Notes: generated by a model from the letters alone, not told the origin. 64,000 nt of DNA from Acanthaster planci (GCF_001949145.1 NW_019091496.1:388339-452338), one strand, 5' to 3'. Shown: positions 37,352 to 49,730, counted from the stretch's first letter. A program made the numbers and translations.

Positions 37352-40049
37352 ATGGCAGAAAGATCATCAAAGGGGAATTCCTCAAACCAAGGAACGAGGA
37401 GAGAGAACGTAGTCACAGGTGATTTATTATGATTCCTGTGACTTGGCCCTGTGTCGTATGTAGGCATAAGTGCATACAGCATTGGCCTAGTTTTCATGGG
37501 TTTTGACCGTGTCGGATGACATTGTTGATTTCTTGTTGCTTTTTGCGAAGTTTGAGTTGACATGAGCATGTTGAGTCTTGTCTACCAATGAGTACCATGA
37601 CTGAGTCAGTAATGTTGCCTGTTGTGATGGCCGATGGCACATGGTGATGTTCGTCGATCACTCTTTCTCGGCATAGGCCTACACTGCTGACTGGACCAGA
37701 CAAGTGGCATAAACAATGATACTATCTGACTATGGAATAGACAAAGACAGTGTCACCGGCTAAATGAAACAAGACTAGGCCTAGGCTTTAACCTTAACAG
37801 TCCTCAACATCAACACAACCCTCCAATTGACTGATTGCGCCTGCTAAATCACGTGACCTACATATAAAGTGGGTATCAGCCCCATAACAACGTGTGTTTT
37901 GAGTGTTGTTTTACAAACTATACAGCCAGGTTACGGTTTAGTACCCATTTGTATCCGTAGTCCGAGTACGGTACCTACCGTCTGCGTTATTTTTGGTAAA
38001 TGATACTTACGAAACACTTTGCTTTTGAGGGACGTCGTGTTTGTTGATTTCAATACCCACTATAGGTCACGTGACTTAGCGGGCACAATTGGTCTATTAA
38101 AGGATTGAGGTCTGTTACTAGGGTTAATGATATTAAGCTGACTCTGGGTAAACAGTGTCCTCTTTGACGCATATACACAACTTATTGCATAAAGGCTGTT
38201 ACCTTATTCTGTTATTACATTCAAGCTGGGTGTGTAGTGCAGTGGATAGAGCTCACTTGACAATGCTTGATGCGATTGGATGTGCTGTAAGTTGGGTTCA
38301 AGTCTCAGCTATTGCCGTCAGCTTCTCTTTTTTTCCGTCCCAAAAATTCAGAATAGTCTTTTATTATTTCAAAATTGACTCCAACATTTAATTACAGAGT
38401 ATTTTCTTTTTCTGATTGGTGGCTCTCAGGACTTGTTTTTTAAAGGGAATTAAGTCCAAAACTGTAAAAGGGTCTGATTCCCACCTTGTGAATACAAAGT
38501 CACAACCACCATGTACGTTTAGGAACTGAACCAGACCAAGATTAGTTACCATAAGAACTACTGTGCATGTGTCCGGCTAAATATCATTCAGTTGCATTCA
38601 GTCGGTGACTACTAAATATCCACAGCCATTAAAAAAAACATAGAAAGCATACAGCTGTCCACTGGATAGTAGCTAATCTTTGTGATTAGAAATTAGTCTT
38701 CTAAGACTTTTATAATGAAGATTTCTCTGCAAAGTGCACGGTGAAGTAACCTATGTGTTGTGACTGAACTAGGAGCAGTTATTTTCTCAACAGCTAATCA
38801 GTGTTTGTGATTTATTGATTAGTTTTACCATAGCATGTAATGATTCATGTATTTGTATTTTCTAGATACATCAGGAACTGCTAGCAAAGTTGAACATTCG
38901 GCAGTGGAAAAAATACCCGAGTGTGCAGTGTGTCTCCAGACTTGTGTCCATCCGGTTCAACTTCCTTGCAGTCACATCTTCTGCTTCCTCTGCGTCAAGG
39001 GGGCTGCCAACCAGAGCAGTCGATGTGCCCTCTGCAGGCAGGGAATTCCTGTTGAATTTTTCAACAACCCGACCCTCGTCGGCAAGAAAGATGTGTCTGC
39101 CCAGGGCTTTGAGTGCGATGCGCAGACCGAGACCTACGCGTGGTTTTACGAGGGCCGGAACGGGTGGTGGCAGTATGATGAGCGGACCAACGCCGAGCTG
39201 GAGGAGAGCTACAATGCCAAGAAGCGAACGTTTGAGCTACTCATCGCCGGGTTCATGTATGTCATCGACTTGGACAACATGGTGCAGATGAGGAGGAATG
39301 ACCCTTCGCGTCGCCGTCGGATCAAGAGGGACTTGGTCAGTGCCCCAAAGAAGGGAATTGCTGGATTGAAGATTGCTGCTCGGCTGGAGGCCACGGCGGA
39401 GACTGTAGAGGTCCCACAGACTGCCAAGAAGGAAAAGGATGAAACTGCCGCTGGTGAGATGCCCTCAACAGCAAGTGGCACTTTGGTGAAAGCAGCGACT
39501 TCCAGTGGCCTGGGTCGCACCACGTCAAGGTCGGCAGGTGTGGGAAGAGACCAGGAGCATGGGGATCCAAGGAGTGTGCCTTCTGATCAGTATGACGCGG
39601 ATGATGATTATGATGGAACAGATGACGAGGACACCAACAGTGCACAGTGGCGGTCGCAGCAAGAGCCCGCTCCGAGATTCAGACCACAGCAGCGAGGTAG
39701 CAGACTAGCGGGCAATGCTCGGGACCCACCGGCCGGCACAAGACAGCTGGCCACGTCGGGCGCCAGAGCCCAACCCCAGGGTCTGCCTGTCAGGCACCAG
39801 CGCGTGAGCTCGGCCCCCGAGACACGCCCAGGAAGACATGAACGCCCCAGGCAGGCGCTGGTTGAAGGTAGCAATCCACTGCCGCAACGTGCTGACTCCG
39901 CTCATGTTGAAAGTGCAATGCAATCGCTTCAGCTATCCACACCCAACGCTTCCGTGTATGAGGCAGTGGAAGCCCCATCGCAGCCGGCCCAGGGAGAGGT
40001 TCGCCAGCGTAGGCGCCGTCAAAGACAGAACGATGATATATGGTGCTGA
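37352..40049 (+). CDS. RNF146: RNF146 (Iduna): PAR-directed RING-WWE E3 ubiquitin ligase, two coding exons
   Basis: RNF146 binds poly(ADP-ribose)/iso-ADP-ribose through its WWE domain and ubiquitinates PARylated proteins such as axin and tankyrase. Exon 1 (37352-37418) encodes [20 protein letters not shown] then VT, and ends at ACAG|GTGATT. Exon 2 (38866-40049) follows TTTTCTAG. The joined frame gives 416 residues; human has 359. The C3HC4 RING ligands are C42, C45, C57, H59, C62, C65, C76 and C79. The WWE domain spans about 110-180, with the [14 protein letters not shown] start and the basic RRRRIKRD end. The C-terminal half is low-complexity, with an acidic [13 protein letters not shown] patch. 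A start inside the intron (38847) would also be open, but it lacks exon 1 and runs through the acceptor, so it is rejected. The gene is convergent with the C8orf74 homologue. Confidence 0.96.
37824..38092. mobile_element. Short inverted-repeat element in the RNF146 intron
   Basis: Left arm GCTAAATCACGTGACCTA and, further in, GTGGGTAT are inverted at the right end as ATACCCAC, TATAGGTCACGTGACTTAGC. CCAATTG/CAATTGG lies at the outer edges. This gives terminal inverted repeats of about 45 bp around 180 bp of unrelated interior. A target duplication was not resolved. Confidence 0.6.
38227..38310 (+). mobile_element. tRNA-derived SINE head
   Basis: An A-box-like TAGTGCAGTGGATAGAG and a B box GGTTCAAGTC sit about 55 bp apart, as in a tRNA-derived pol III promoter. 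No tRNA cloverleaf closes cleanly, so this is a SINE remnant rather than a gene. It lies inside the RNF146 intron. Confidence 0.5.
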
Positions 40050-40276
40050 TCAGAAAGGTACCATTAGTCGGCTAAACCACGCGCTTTATGTTTCCCACTT
40101 TATTGACTTCTTGGGAAAACAAGGCGGGACATGATTTTACATCAAACTTATAATATCTCTTGATTCACACAGAAAAATATAACGTATTTATTGTGGCCTC
40201 CTTGTGTATTATTTGTGTATTAAACAAATTTATGTCTTCATTCAAACTCTGCAGACATTTTATTAGTATAATTTAA

Positions 40277-40282
40277 AATAAA
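40277..40282 (+). terminator. RNF146 polyadenylation signal
   Basis: A canonical AATAAA about 230 bp after the RNF146 stop codon, on the coding strand, giving a plausible 3' UTR length. Confidence 0.65.
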
Positions 40283-40742
40283 ACTTTATGATATGCTAAC
40301 TTATACACCTGTAATGTGCTTAGAATTCTTTTGTTCATTAGTGAAGTCCATAATACACCTGAGAAGTTAACATTTATAAAAATTATGTTTGAAGCATTTG
40401 GTGGGCCCCATTCGTGAGACATTCCTACATGTACATGCCATTTGAGTTGACATTAGGGTTGTGATGAGTACCCGACGAGTACCCATTTTTTAATCCAATC
40501 TCAGCCGTGTAAATTTAGAATGTTTCAGAAAATGAAAATCTTATTGCTTAATTGAAAAATGAAATAACCTTTGTTTTCAACGTCCAGAGAAAGCCTTTGG
40601 AATGTCAGCTCATGGGCAAGGCAAATTACATCCAAATCCAGTTTGAGTGTATGGACGGTTAATGGGAATCAGTAAAAGGGGCTGCAACACTTCAAATGTC
40701 CATGCAACGTTGCAAACTGTGCATAGTCAATAGAACGATCAT

Positions 40743-40800
40743 TAACCTTAACACTCCTCAGTCCTCCAACAGGTGAAGGATTGAGGAGTTAGGGTTAAGG
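40743..40800. repeat. Imperfect hairpin with CTCCTCA/TGAGGAG arms
   Basis: CCTTAACACTCCTCAGTCCT is followed, after a short loop, by AGGATTGAGGAGTTAGGG and TTAAGG. The arms pair over about 20 bp with a 3-bp bulge. It may be a minimal inverted-repeat element or eroded MITE. Confidence 0.5.
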
Positions 40801-42910
40801 GCCAACCCACAGTTTTCTGACCATTCACAGCTGTGTTTTATATCCGACATGCGTGGACTAAAATCTTGACGTGCGTGCATGCGCAGAGGATGCATGCGAC
40901 TGGAACCTGTAATGTGGCATTGGAAACGAGCACGTGCCAAGTGCCCGCATGCGCAGTGGGCTGGGCTCACTGGATCGGTCTACTGCTCACAGTGCTTTAA
41001 TAACCCCTGCTTATAGTTAACAATCTGGTTATTGCAGTCACAACATGGATGGGAGTTTTCAGGCAGTATGCACCTACACTTTTTTTTTTCTCCAATGAGA
41101 TTTCTCAGGTCTTTGGTTCTTGACCTCTCAAAAGAGTCTGGTTTAAACTGGGGTAGAGCCATGTTGACCATTCGAGAGCCTCTTAATCAGTGCCAGAACT
41201 GAAACGATACAAGTGATAGCCATATTTTCTGGGTATTTCGTTGAAAAGCTTCCTGTAAAATCTTTGCCAAATAATTCCAGTGCTGTGCGGTAAAATCAAT
41301 GGGCAAAACATCTTTCAGCTTTGAACTTTGGGTCTCGGAATGTGTTTAAGATGAAGGCATACGTGTTCATTATTGGTGCAAATGTGAACACAACTTCATT
41401 GACACCACATCAAATGTTTTGTGCTGTGAATTGGCAAACGTCAAATGCACATCAAGTGAATTCTGCTTCGAATGCTTTGTGACATGAAACGTGATCTCCT
41501 TCACGTTTGTGCTGAGTAGAAATCAGGTTCAGCAATGGCCTGAATATATAAGGTCCCGAATCTATCGTAATACCAAACACTGAAATACCTGTTTAACTTT
41601 CATTTCCCCAGGCCAAATGCTGGACTGGGGGCATGAACATCCCAGTACATATACATGTAATATGGACGCCAATCATATTTCTCTACTTAATTGAATGCCA
41701 CTCGGCCATAACAAATAAACCCAGCGTTTGCTTCAAATTGTAACCGCTGCATTGTAAACCTGTGCATTTTGTGCTTATTAAATTCTCTGCATAGATAAAA
41801 GCGTGGAATGTATTTATGTGTGAGTTATTGACACCATCAGCCCTATGAATTTTGCACAATGAATTCCGCTGTCACTTTTTTCACTCCCTATCTTTTTATG
41901 AGCATTTGCTGAGTGTTTACTCGATCAAAAAAGGTCCCAATCCTCATTTTTATGTTGCCCTTTGAGTGATCATTTAGGAACAAACTCCCAAATGGCTTCC
42001 GACCAAAAAGGAGTCTTCTACCTACAACAGTTTTTTTCTTTTTTTCAAGAAGTTTGTATGTACATGCAATGCACCAAAATGTTAGAGATGTAATAAGCAT
42101 ATAGTAAAAACATTTAGAAACACAGACTACATGTTCCATAGATCTTAATGCATAAGTTTAAAAGTTCACCTAACATGGCAAAAGCTATGAGTTGATGAGT
42201 TTTGTTGATTGTCAAGTTGCATGCATATATTTATGCTGAAACTCAATTCACCTGCACTTTAATAGCAAGTTGCAACTCCTTTGACTCAAAAGCACACTGT
42301 TTCTGTTCAAAAATGTTCAAACTGTGTTCATGAACTCACCAGATCATTTTTAGGAGTTTCAGGAGCAACGACTCTCGCCTCTTATGAACACAGGATATTC
42401 AGGGCTGTGCTGCGATCATAACCAGGAACTTCTTCCATTGTTTGTTGCATATTGTTTGGTAGGTGTTATTGACTGCAGCTACTTGCATAGAGGCTTTTCG
42501 TGGTAGCCATCTTCCAAGGCAGATCTTTTGTTTCACAGGGAAACTTCCTTTGTGAATACCCTGTGGCACAAAAGCAAGGGCCTGCAACATGGCTGCCATG
42601 CAAACCCTCTATACAGGCTTTCATTGTGTACTTGGTTACGACTTCCAAAATATAGTTTTCATTTCGGGTATACCAAAACATAACCACCAAAGAACGGGTT
42701 TGAACAGAGCTCTTAAGCACCATGCTGAATATCACACACATTGAGTTTTCCTAAGTAAATGCTGATACTGCAGAGGAAATTACTTATTAGTGAATGTTCC
42801 CGAGAGTTTTTCTTGTTCATACCAAGAATAAGAAATCAAGTCTGAAGAGAACTGTAACTCCTAGACTGAATTAAACTCAATTCCAAAATGCTACAGTAGC
42901 CCAATCCCAC

Positions 42911-45900
42911 TTAGCTCTTGACGGATTTGGGCGTCTTGGACCTCAGGGACTTAGCTGATCCCTTGGGCAAGTCCCTGCCCAGGGAGTTCTTGCCTCCCCC
43001 TCCCCCACTCTTTGTGCTGGCGGTCTTGCTTCTGGCCGGCAGGCGGGGTGGAGACTTGGTGCGCGGGGGCGGTCCTAAGGCTGCTGGGCGGGGCAGGGCG
43101 GTCTTCTCAAAGTAGTAGTCCAGGTCCTCGTGGGTCTCTTCCACCTTTGCCTGGAGCAGACGCTCGGTGTGGCTGCCTCGGAGGTTTGTGGCCTCCCGGA
43201 TCGCCCGAGAAAGAATCTGTCAGACGCAACAAATTACCAACCAAGAAATCAAAAGATTTGGGAAACAATACAAATAACTTCAAACCCTATCATGCTATGG
43301 ATCTACGTATCACCATTTTCAAAACCCTTGGGCTAGATTTTGTTCAACCATTTGGAGACGGTATCACTGCACAAGAAACGTTTTCCAGGACAAAGCAAAC
43401 TGTTCAACAGCAAGTATCTTTGCAGGGTTTTGATCAAAACACATTAAACAATGACATAATACGGCCGTTTTTCAATAGTGCGCCACCAAGAGTTTGCAAC
43501 GCCTTGGCCAATCACAATGCGTGAAATTTGTCGACCCAATGCGCGTTTGAAAAGGGTCAACAAATTTCAATTGGTGGCGCACTGTTGTGAATCGCCCGTA
43601 TTATGCCACATGAGGGACTGCAAGTTTCAATGTTGGTTTTTTTTTTGGTCAACAATTTTCCAATATGCTCACCTCCTGTTGGAGTGGTCCCCCTGATTCC
43701 TCCAGAGCGACCAGGGGTCTGTCAGCATCCGGCTCCTGTCGCAGCAGCTCCTCTCTCTCAGCCTGCAGGGCCTCCATGCGGGCCTGCTCTTCCCCTTCAA
43801 TGGCCGCCAGCTTCTGGTCGTACTCCCAAATGTGTTGTGGCTTGCTTTCCTAATGGTGGATGCAAAAGTTCAAAGTACCCACTGGACTGGTGGGACTGAA
43901 GCCAGTGTCCCCCCAAGGGAGGTTGGTGCCCCTTCGAGTGCCCTCCCCCCCTTTGAAATTTTGAGATGTACAAGTCACAGTTCCCTGTACGTTTTTGGTG
44001 CCCCATGGAACAATGTGTGCACCCCTACGTACCCTCCTAGAAATTCACCCTAGTTTACGCCACTGATTACGAGTATTCCAACATAGGGTAACAGCTATGG
44101 CAGCAACACTAGGAGATTTTACCAGACCTTTCTTCACATTATGGGACATATGCCAAAGCCACTCTTTGGAACAGACATTATTCACAAGGAAGCCATTTTT
44201 ATCATGTTCCCCGAATCCATCTCATTCAATGTAATCTGTCAAATGGGGTTGTGCCAAATTATTTGGGGTTCCATGCCTCACTTTCATTTTTTATACGTAG
44301 CTTAACCACTTGCTGCCGGGTGGTTTGAAAAATGCAGTGCACATAATCAGGACTTTTCCAAGATTTCCAGTTTTCAAAATTCTTCAAAAATTCATCATTT
44401 CAATTAATGGACGTTTACACCCACACGAATTCCTGTCTGGTGGCCACTCTAGTCTGACGGACAAAATATACTGATGCCCAAATATTTCAGCCAGGTCTGC
44501 AGCCTTGTAAAAAGAGCCCAGATTGTGCGGTGTTATATAACCTTCTTTTGTTCACGAACCTGGCACAGTGCGCCGCTGACCTCTTTTCAATAGGGGCCAG
44601 ATTAGCATGCAGTGGTGGCGTGTGGCTCATCGCTGCGGTAGTGGAGCGCTTTTGTCCCAGGTGGTAATCCGCTTGCTCTAAATGCCCCAAACCGTGGTAT
44701 ACTGTTTCAAAACAAGGCTGGATTATCTCCACTACTGAAAGTCAAAAAATTTTGGTAATGCCCAGCAGCCTGGTCTTTTGTTCCCGATCTTTTGTTACAA
44801 GGCCCAGTTCCCTTTGTCCCATTTCGGGTTCCCCGGCTCCGTGTATAAAGCCTACGTGCTCGAAAACGGGTCCCCCCGGCAGCAAGTGGCTAAAACATTT
44901 CAATATAACCAATCACATATTTTAAATAATTTATCATTGTAATTGAAATTAATCTGCACTGAAAATGTTCCACTGCTCTCATTTTTGTTCTGAGGTGCCA
45001 AAAAAACCTCGCTTTCAATTCAATATGGCCGACTCGTGAATTAGGTCATGTGCCAAGCCACTTTATGTTTCATACCTTCAAGTGTATAGTATCTGGGGGT
45101 GGTTCAACCTCCAGTGCGAGTTTGGTGACCATGAGAGAGCGGGGCTGCATGAAGACAAACTGGTAGAGTCTGTAGTGCCTCATGAAGGTGGCAAAGAGGT
45201 GGCTGGTGAAGATCTTCAAGTTCTTATCCGAGATGCGGCCATCCTCAGCGTACTCCAAGGACTTCTGCCGGTACAGCCTGATGGCGTGGCCGAGTGGCTG
45301 ACCTGCAAGTGAAGTATACACGAGCCATAACCCTTTTCCATTCTTCTGCGCATAGGTAACCTTAACGCCTTCGCTACGGAGGACTGCTACTACCGCAGCA
45401 TTGTGTGAGGATTAGTGCATACCACACATACAGTCTATTCACCATGTGGCTGCTGGTTCAATGGGGCCTGCTGCTGGACAAAGCCCTCCATTCAGGGCAT
45501 ACCACAGCCCAGCAGTCGCAGTCAAAATAATCCCTCCGTGAAGGGGTTAAAGGTCACGTCACCGGTGTGTGACCTCTTAAATGAACGATTTGAGAGGAGC
45601 TCTGTAACCTGGATCAGAGCAGCCTGACCAGCGACACAAAGCAGGCGGATTGTGCTCTCTTGTGACCACACAGTATGCCTGTTACTGCAATGGGACTCCC
45701 TAGCTGTGCCATCTCAGCAATACATGTGCACTAATTAATGTAATAGGCCCATTCCACATCACAGCAAATGGAATTTTGTACACATATATTATAGTCAGAT
45801 CCCACACCATGGATATTCTGGATCGTGTTGATATGCACTTTTATCCATGCGAGATCTATATACGGATTTTCTCAAAGTTGTTTACTGTTGGCAGAGATTT

Positions 45901-47981
45901 GTAGATGTCCTTTTGCTGACCTTGAGTTTGCTTGACAGCCAAAACTTGTGAACCATGAAGCATATAGAGACCTGTACTTTGCAGCACCATGAAACAAAAC
46001 TAAAATCTGTGTGGCGCAGGTGGCTACTGCTAAGTCTTTCCACAAAATGCATGCAAGTTTTGGTATAAGGAATAAGGAATTTGATGTAAGAGACAAACCA
46101 ACTCAGGCACTACTTACCAACTGTCTGTTCTTGCATCTCCCTGGCAAGGTCCAGCACCCCACACACCTGCTGCCAGGGGAAGCCGCGGCTGGCGGCAAAC
46201 ATGAGACTGTCGTGAAGGTAGTCCAGCAGGATCGACTCCCGCATGTTGTCATCTTCGCTGAAGCTGCTCAGGTCCCAGTTGAGGCACCGGGCCAGCTTCA
46301 GGCGTCCCTGAGGTTTCTGCAAGTACACGTAATCCAACCAAAGAAATGTCAGCAAAATGTCACTACAATCGTGGACTGGCCTAACTTGCCAGTCTGGATG
46401 TGCTTGGCATACAGACTTTCTGCATTTGTCCTCGTAAAGGAGCCGGGGAAAAGGAAAGGAGGATCTCCAAATTCTTTTGATATCAGTGCTGTTTGTTCTG
46501 CGGTGGGTCTCATGTTTCTTCCATTCATGCCTGATTTACCACAAATCTGATTGACACCAATATTAGAAAAACTGAAGGGCTGGGGTTCTCATGTATTTTT
46601 CAAAGACGGGTCAGCCAAAAAATGTGAACTTTTTCCATTGACATTCTCGTGCACGCAGGCAGACTAGGGCCTAATGAATTTATTGTATTCATAAATATGA
46701 TAAACTATACATGACGCTAATAACAACGCCTGACGTTTGTGTCAGATTGAATTGAAACTTCACAGTCCAAAAATTACATTAGGCCAAGGCCAGGGAAAGG
46801 ATGTTGCACCCTGAATCCACTTTTGTCCCGTGATCTCAGCGAAGGTCAGTCATTGCAAAAATATTCAAACGAAAAGAATCCGGGAGTGAACTGAGAAAGA
46901 TTTCCAATTTTCCTGAGAAAATATTTCGAAAATGCACTAAACTCTCCATGACCATGGACCGTAGACTTTGAACACAATCAACAAAGCGGAGTCAGGACAC
47001 TGCAAGGTGTCTTTCCTCTTCTCTGGAGAAAATATCTCTTTTTGTGTTTATTAATATTATAGGCCTAGGCAGTAGTAGGCCTACACTGTCTAGGACTTTT
47101 GGAAAAAATTCCCTGCAGCAGCTAGCAGCTTCCCACTTCTCACAAGTGTTGGCCCAATTTGAATCTTCAGTGTGAGACATGAGAAACCTGCTGTCTGGCT
47201 AGCCTTAAACTCGTCGGAAAATTGTGGTGAAGGTAAGGGGTCACCTTCCCTGTGAATAGCAACCTGCACAGTATCAACATGCTCAGGGGTACCTAAGTAC
47301 TTAAAGTGGTGAGCATCCCAGGCAACATTTCAGCCCGTCAAGCCGGATAGAGTTCTATTTCCAAGGATGGATTTGTATCGGGAGATCTTAATTTAGGCTA
47401 ATTTTGGATTTTTTTGCCCTGCCCGACGTGTATTGTAACACACATGGCATGCTTTTTTGTGCATGGTCAGCTGCTAGGCCGGCATGCTGTGACATCGTCG
47501 CCAGGACATTATACGTAACATACAGTTCAAACATTTGAACAAGATGGAGACACTGATTTCAAGGAAAAATTTCTCTTTTCTTCCCAAATGTGAATAAACC
47601 TTATCATCATTATTGGAATCTCCATTTCTCACTTGGACAGTTGAAGGTCCATTGTAGACTACCCTTACCTACTCAGACTACCCCTGTGCACAAACACGCC
47701 TGAAACTACTCCCAGAACTGTGGGGTCCGACACCCCACAGATGCCAGATTCCAGGTCACAGTGGACATGGTGGTGGAATGTCAATGTGAAAAAAAAAATT
47801 GGCATGAGGTGAAAAGAAGCTAAATAGGCCCCCCATGTGATTTTTAGAAAAGATGTGATTCTCCAAATATTCATCACACCACGCGGTACATATGTTTTCA
47901 CACTGTACTTTAGAAATGAACTAAAATTACCGGCAAAGATGCCACTTGTTTTGCATCCTCTGCGCTAATGGAAGCTGCCAT
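42911..47981 (-). CDS. C8orf74: C8orf74 homologue, five coding exons
   Basis: Exons (minus): 47981-47931, 46316-46118, 45302-45076, 43849-43673, 43216-42911; all phases agree, giving 319 residues (human about 294). Human C8orf74 contains RPQGRERLRRLLNW and RSILLDTLYESIIFAVGKGF; here the matching segments are KPQGRLKLARCLNW and RESILLDYLHDSLMFAASRG (residues about 18-65). FMRHYRLYQF matches human FIRHYKLYQY. A Glu/Gln-rich, probably coiled-coil segment (about 160-218, WEYDQKLAAIEGEEQARMEA) precedes a low-complexity basic tail rich in Pro, Ser and Lys with a GGGGG run, ending KTPKSVKS. No signal peptide or membrane segment is visible. The molecular function of this family is not known to me. 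Two TTAA-flanked elements sit in its introns. Confidence 0.87.
44302..44893 (-). mobile_element. TTAA-flanked piggyBac-like non-autonomous element, copy 2
   Basis: The ends are TTAACCACTTGCTGCCGGG and CCCCGGCAGCAAGTGGCTAA, almost perfect inverted repeats of about 19 bp. The left boundary keeps TTAA and the right has CTAA. The interior is the inverted homologue of 27523-28103. It lies in a C8orf74 intron and has no transposase ORF. Confidence 0.8.
45362..45550. mobile_element. Second type of TTAA-flanked MITE
   Basis: TTAACGCCTTCGCTACGGAGG at one end and CCTCCGTGAAGGGGTTAA at the other are imperfect inverted repeats with TTAA at both termini. The length is 189 bp and the interior is unlike the 580-bp family. 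It lies about 60 bp upstream (minus strand) of the third C8orf74 exon. Confidence 0.65.
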
Positions 47982-48273
47982 TTTGGAACTCGTTGCTAGG
48001 CAAAGAATATGCTCAGCCTAGCCAGAATCAACGTGGACAATTGGTGGCGCCCTTCGTAGTAGTACGGCCGCCCGGGCAGGCGAGGGCGGGGCCAGGGAAC
48101 CAACAAGTTTATACCGAACGCACTCCCCAAGTAAAGTTCTTTTAAAGTTCATGCAGAAAAAAAAAATGGGTTTCCTGCAGTAAATTTCACGAAACTTTAT
48201 GCAATGGCATATCTTCACTTACACCACAATTTACAGTGGAATTTGAACAAGTTTGGCAAACTTTTAACATATA

Positions 48274-48447
48274 CAGTCGAACTTCGTTAATAACAGGTCC
48301 TTTGGACTCTGCAAATTACCTTGTTATATCATAAACCTTGTATTATCAGGAATGAAAACAATGAAAAAGAAAGGATTGGACAAAATAATTTCCTCGTCTT
48401 GAGCAGAATCTTGTATTAACTGTGCTCTTATTAACGAGGTTCGACTG
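48274..48447. mobile_element. pogo/Tigger-like MITE with TA target site
   Basis: It begins CAGTCGAACTTCGTTAATAA and ends TTATTAACGAGGTTCGACTG, inverted repeats of about 20 bp with one mismatch. TA flanks each end (48272-48273 and 48448-48449). CAGTCGAACCTCGTTAAT termini with a TA duplication are typical of pogo/Tigger (Tc1-mariner) elements. It is 174 bp, without coding capacity. Confidence 0.85.
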
Positions 48448-49730
48448 TACTTAGCTAAAAACAAACAGCAATTTTTATAGAATTGAATAGAACAAAACTT
48501 TTTTTCCGGGCTGCAATGGTTTTGACTAAAGTGAAAACTTTATGTGCAACTCAAATGAAGTTTTGCCAGTTGAAAAACTTTTGAATCTACTTGGAATTAC
48601 ACATTCAATTCCCATACTAGTCAATTTAATTCAAGCTTTGGCAAACAAGTATCAATTAAATGTTTAACATTAGAAATTATAAAAAATTTAGACTTTTGCT
48701 TTACAAAAGAGTAACAGAATGACATCAAAACCTAAACTATGATTGACAGAAAGACAGACGAAGCATTAAGCCATGAATTAATGAGATTTTGGAACATCCA
48801 TGGAGAATGTTCCCAAGTCAGTTCATCAATTACCCTTAATACAATAATGATGTTGCACAGAAGTGAATTGAACATATCAAGGCCATTAAGCACGCAGTAT
48901 CATTTATAGTGATTTCTACACTGATCTGTTAACATGAACCATTTCAAATGGGATACAGACAAAAGGCATGTTGAATTGTTCCAGCAGAGTTGCACTAATA
49001 CTGCAAAACAAATGTAACATGCTTACTGACAATTTAAGAATGAGCCCAACAAATATACAAGCCAAAACGTTCCCCCAAAGGAAATTAATGCATCAAAAAA
49101 TATTATCCTCATTTCTTATAAAAGCAAATTTATATACAAAGATAACTAAACTGACACGACAATAGACTGTGTACAAAACCTTTTGTTATAAATTCTATCA
49201 CAAAGATACTTTCATGAAACAAGCTAGGATACTACAAAGATACCTTTCAGGAATTTATTGCATGATCCACCAGATGTCAGAGTCGTGATAAATTGTGAAC
49301 CATTAATACAGGACGCGTCTGTCACTTACGTCTGTAAATGGAGAAACTCAGTCTCCGTCAATTTGAGGATTTCTTATAGTGGGAGTTTATACCATTCAAG
49401 AGTTCGGCTCAGCCTGTTTCGCTTGGTTTCTGTCAGAGTGTTTTTTTGGCCTTAATTGTGGTTTCTCCAGTTTGTTTCTTTCCGTGGCGACTGAATTTCA
49501 TTTCTAGGTCTCTGGTCAGTGTTAGATTATCTTGTGCTGAATCTGCTCTACACAATCATTTTCCTTACATGGTTTACATTAGTTTTAGTACACCTTTTTT
49601 CCACATAATTTTTGTGTGTGTGTGTGTCAATGTGTACTGTTAATGTCTGCTGAGGTCGTTAGGTCTGATTTCTTCTCTTTCAAATTGTGCAAGTTTCTCC
49701 ATTTTTTTATATTTGGGGTTCTTGCTGTTC

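Larger units (their letters stand above)
40050..42910. other. Convergent intergenic region, RNF146 3' side / C8orf74 3' side
   Basis: It holds the RNF146 3' UTR with an AATAAA at 40277-40282, then unique AT-rich sequence without a recognisable exon. A compact imperfect hairpin lies at 40743-40800. Confidence 0.6.

Noticed and set aside
38847-38865. Start codon at 38847 for RNF146
   Set aside because: These bases are the intron's polypyrimidine tract and acceptor; the upstream 67-nt exon joins in phase.
39209-39978. Antisense ORFs over RNF146 exon 2
   Set aside because: Shadows of the GC-rich RNF146 coding sequence on the opposite strand.
43012-43524. 170-codon plus-strand ORF
   Set aside because: It is antisense to the last C8orf74 exon, whose GC-rich, Pro/Gly/Lys-coding sequence is stop-poor on the opposite strand.
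46011-46550. 179-codon plus-strand ORF
   Set aside because: Mostly antisense to C8orf74 exon 2; the conserved reading is on the minus strand.
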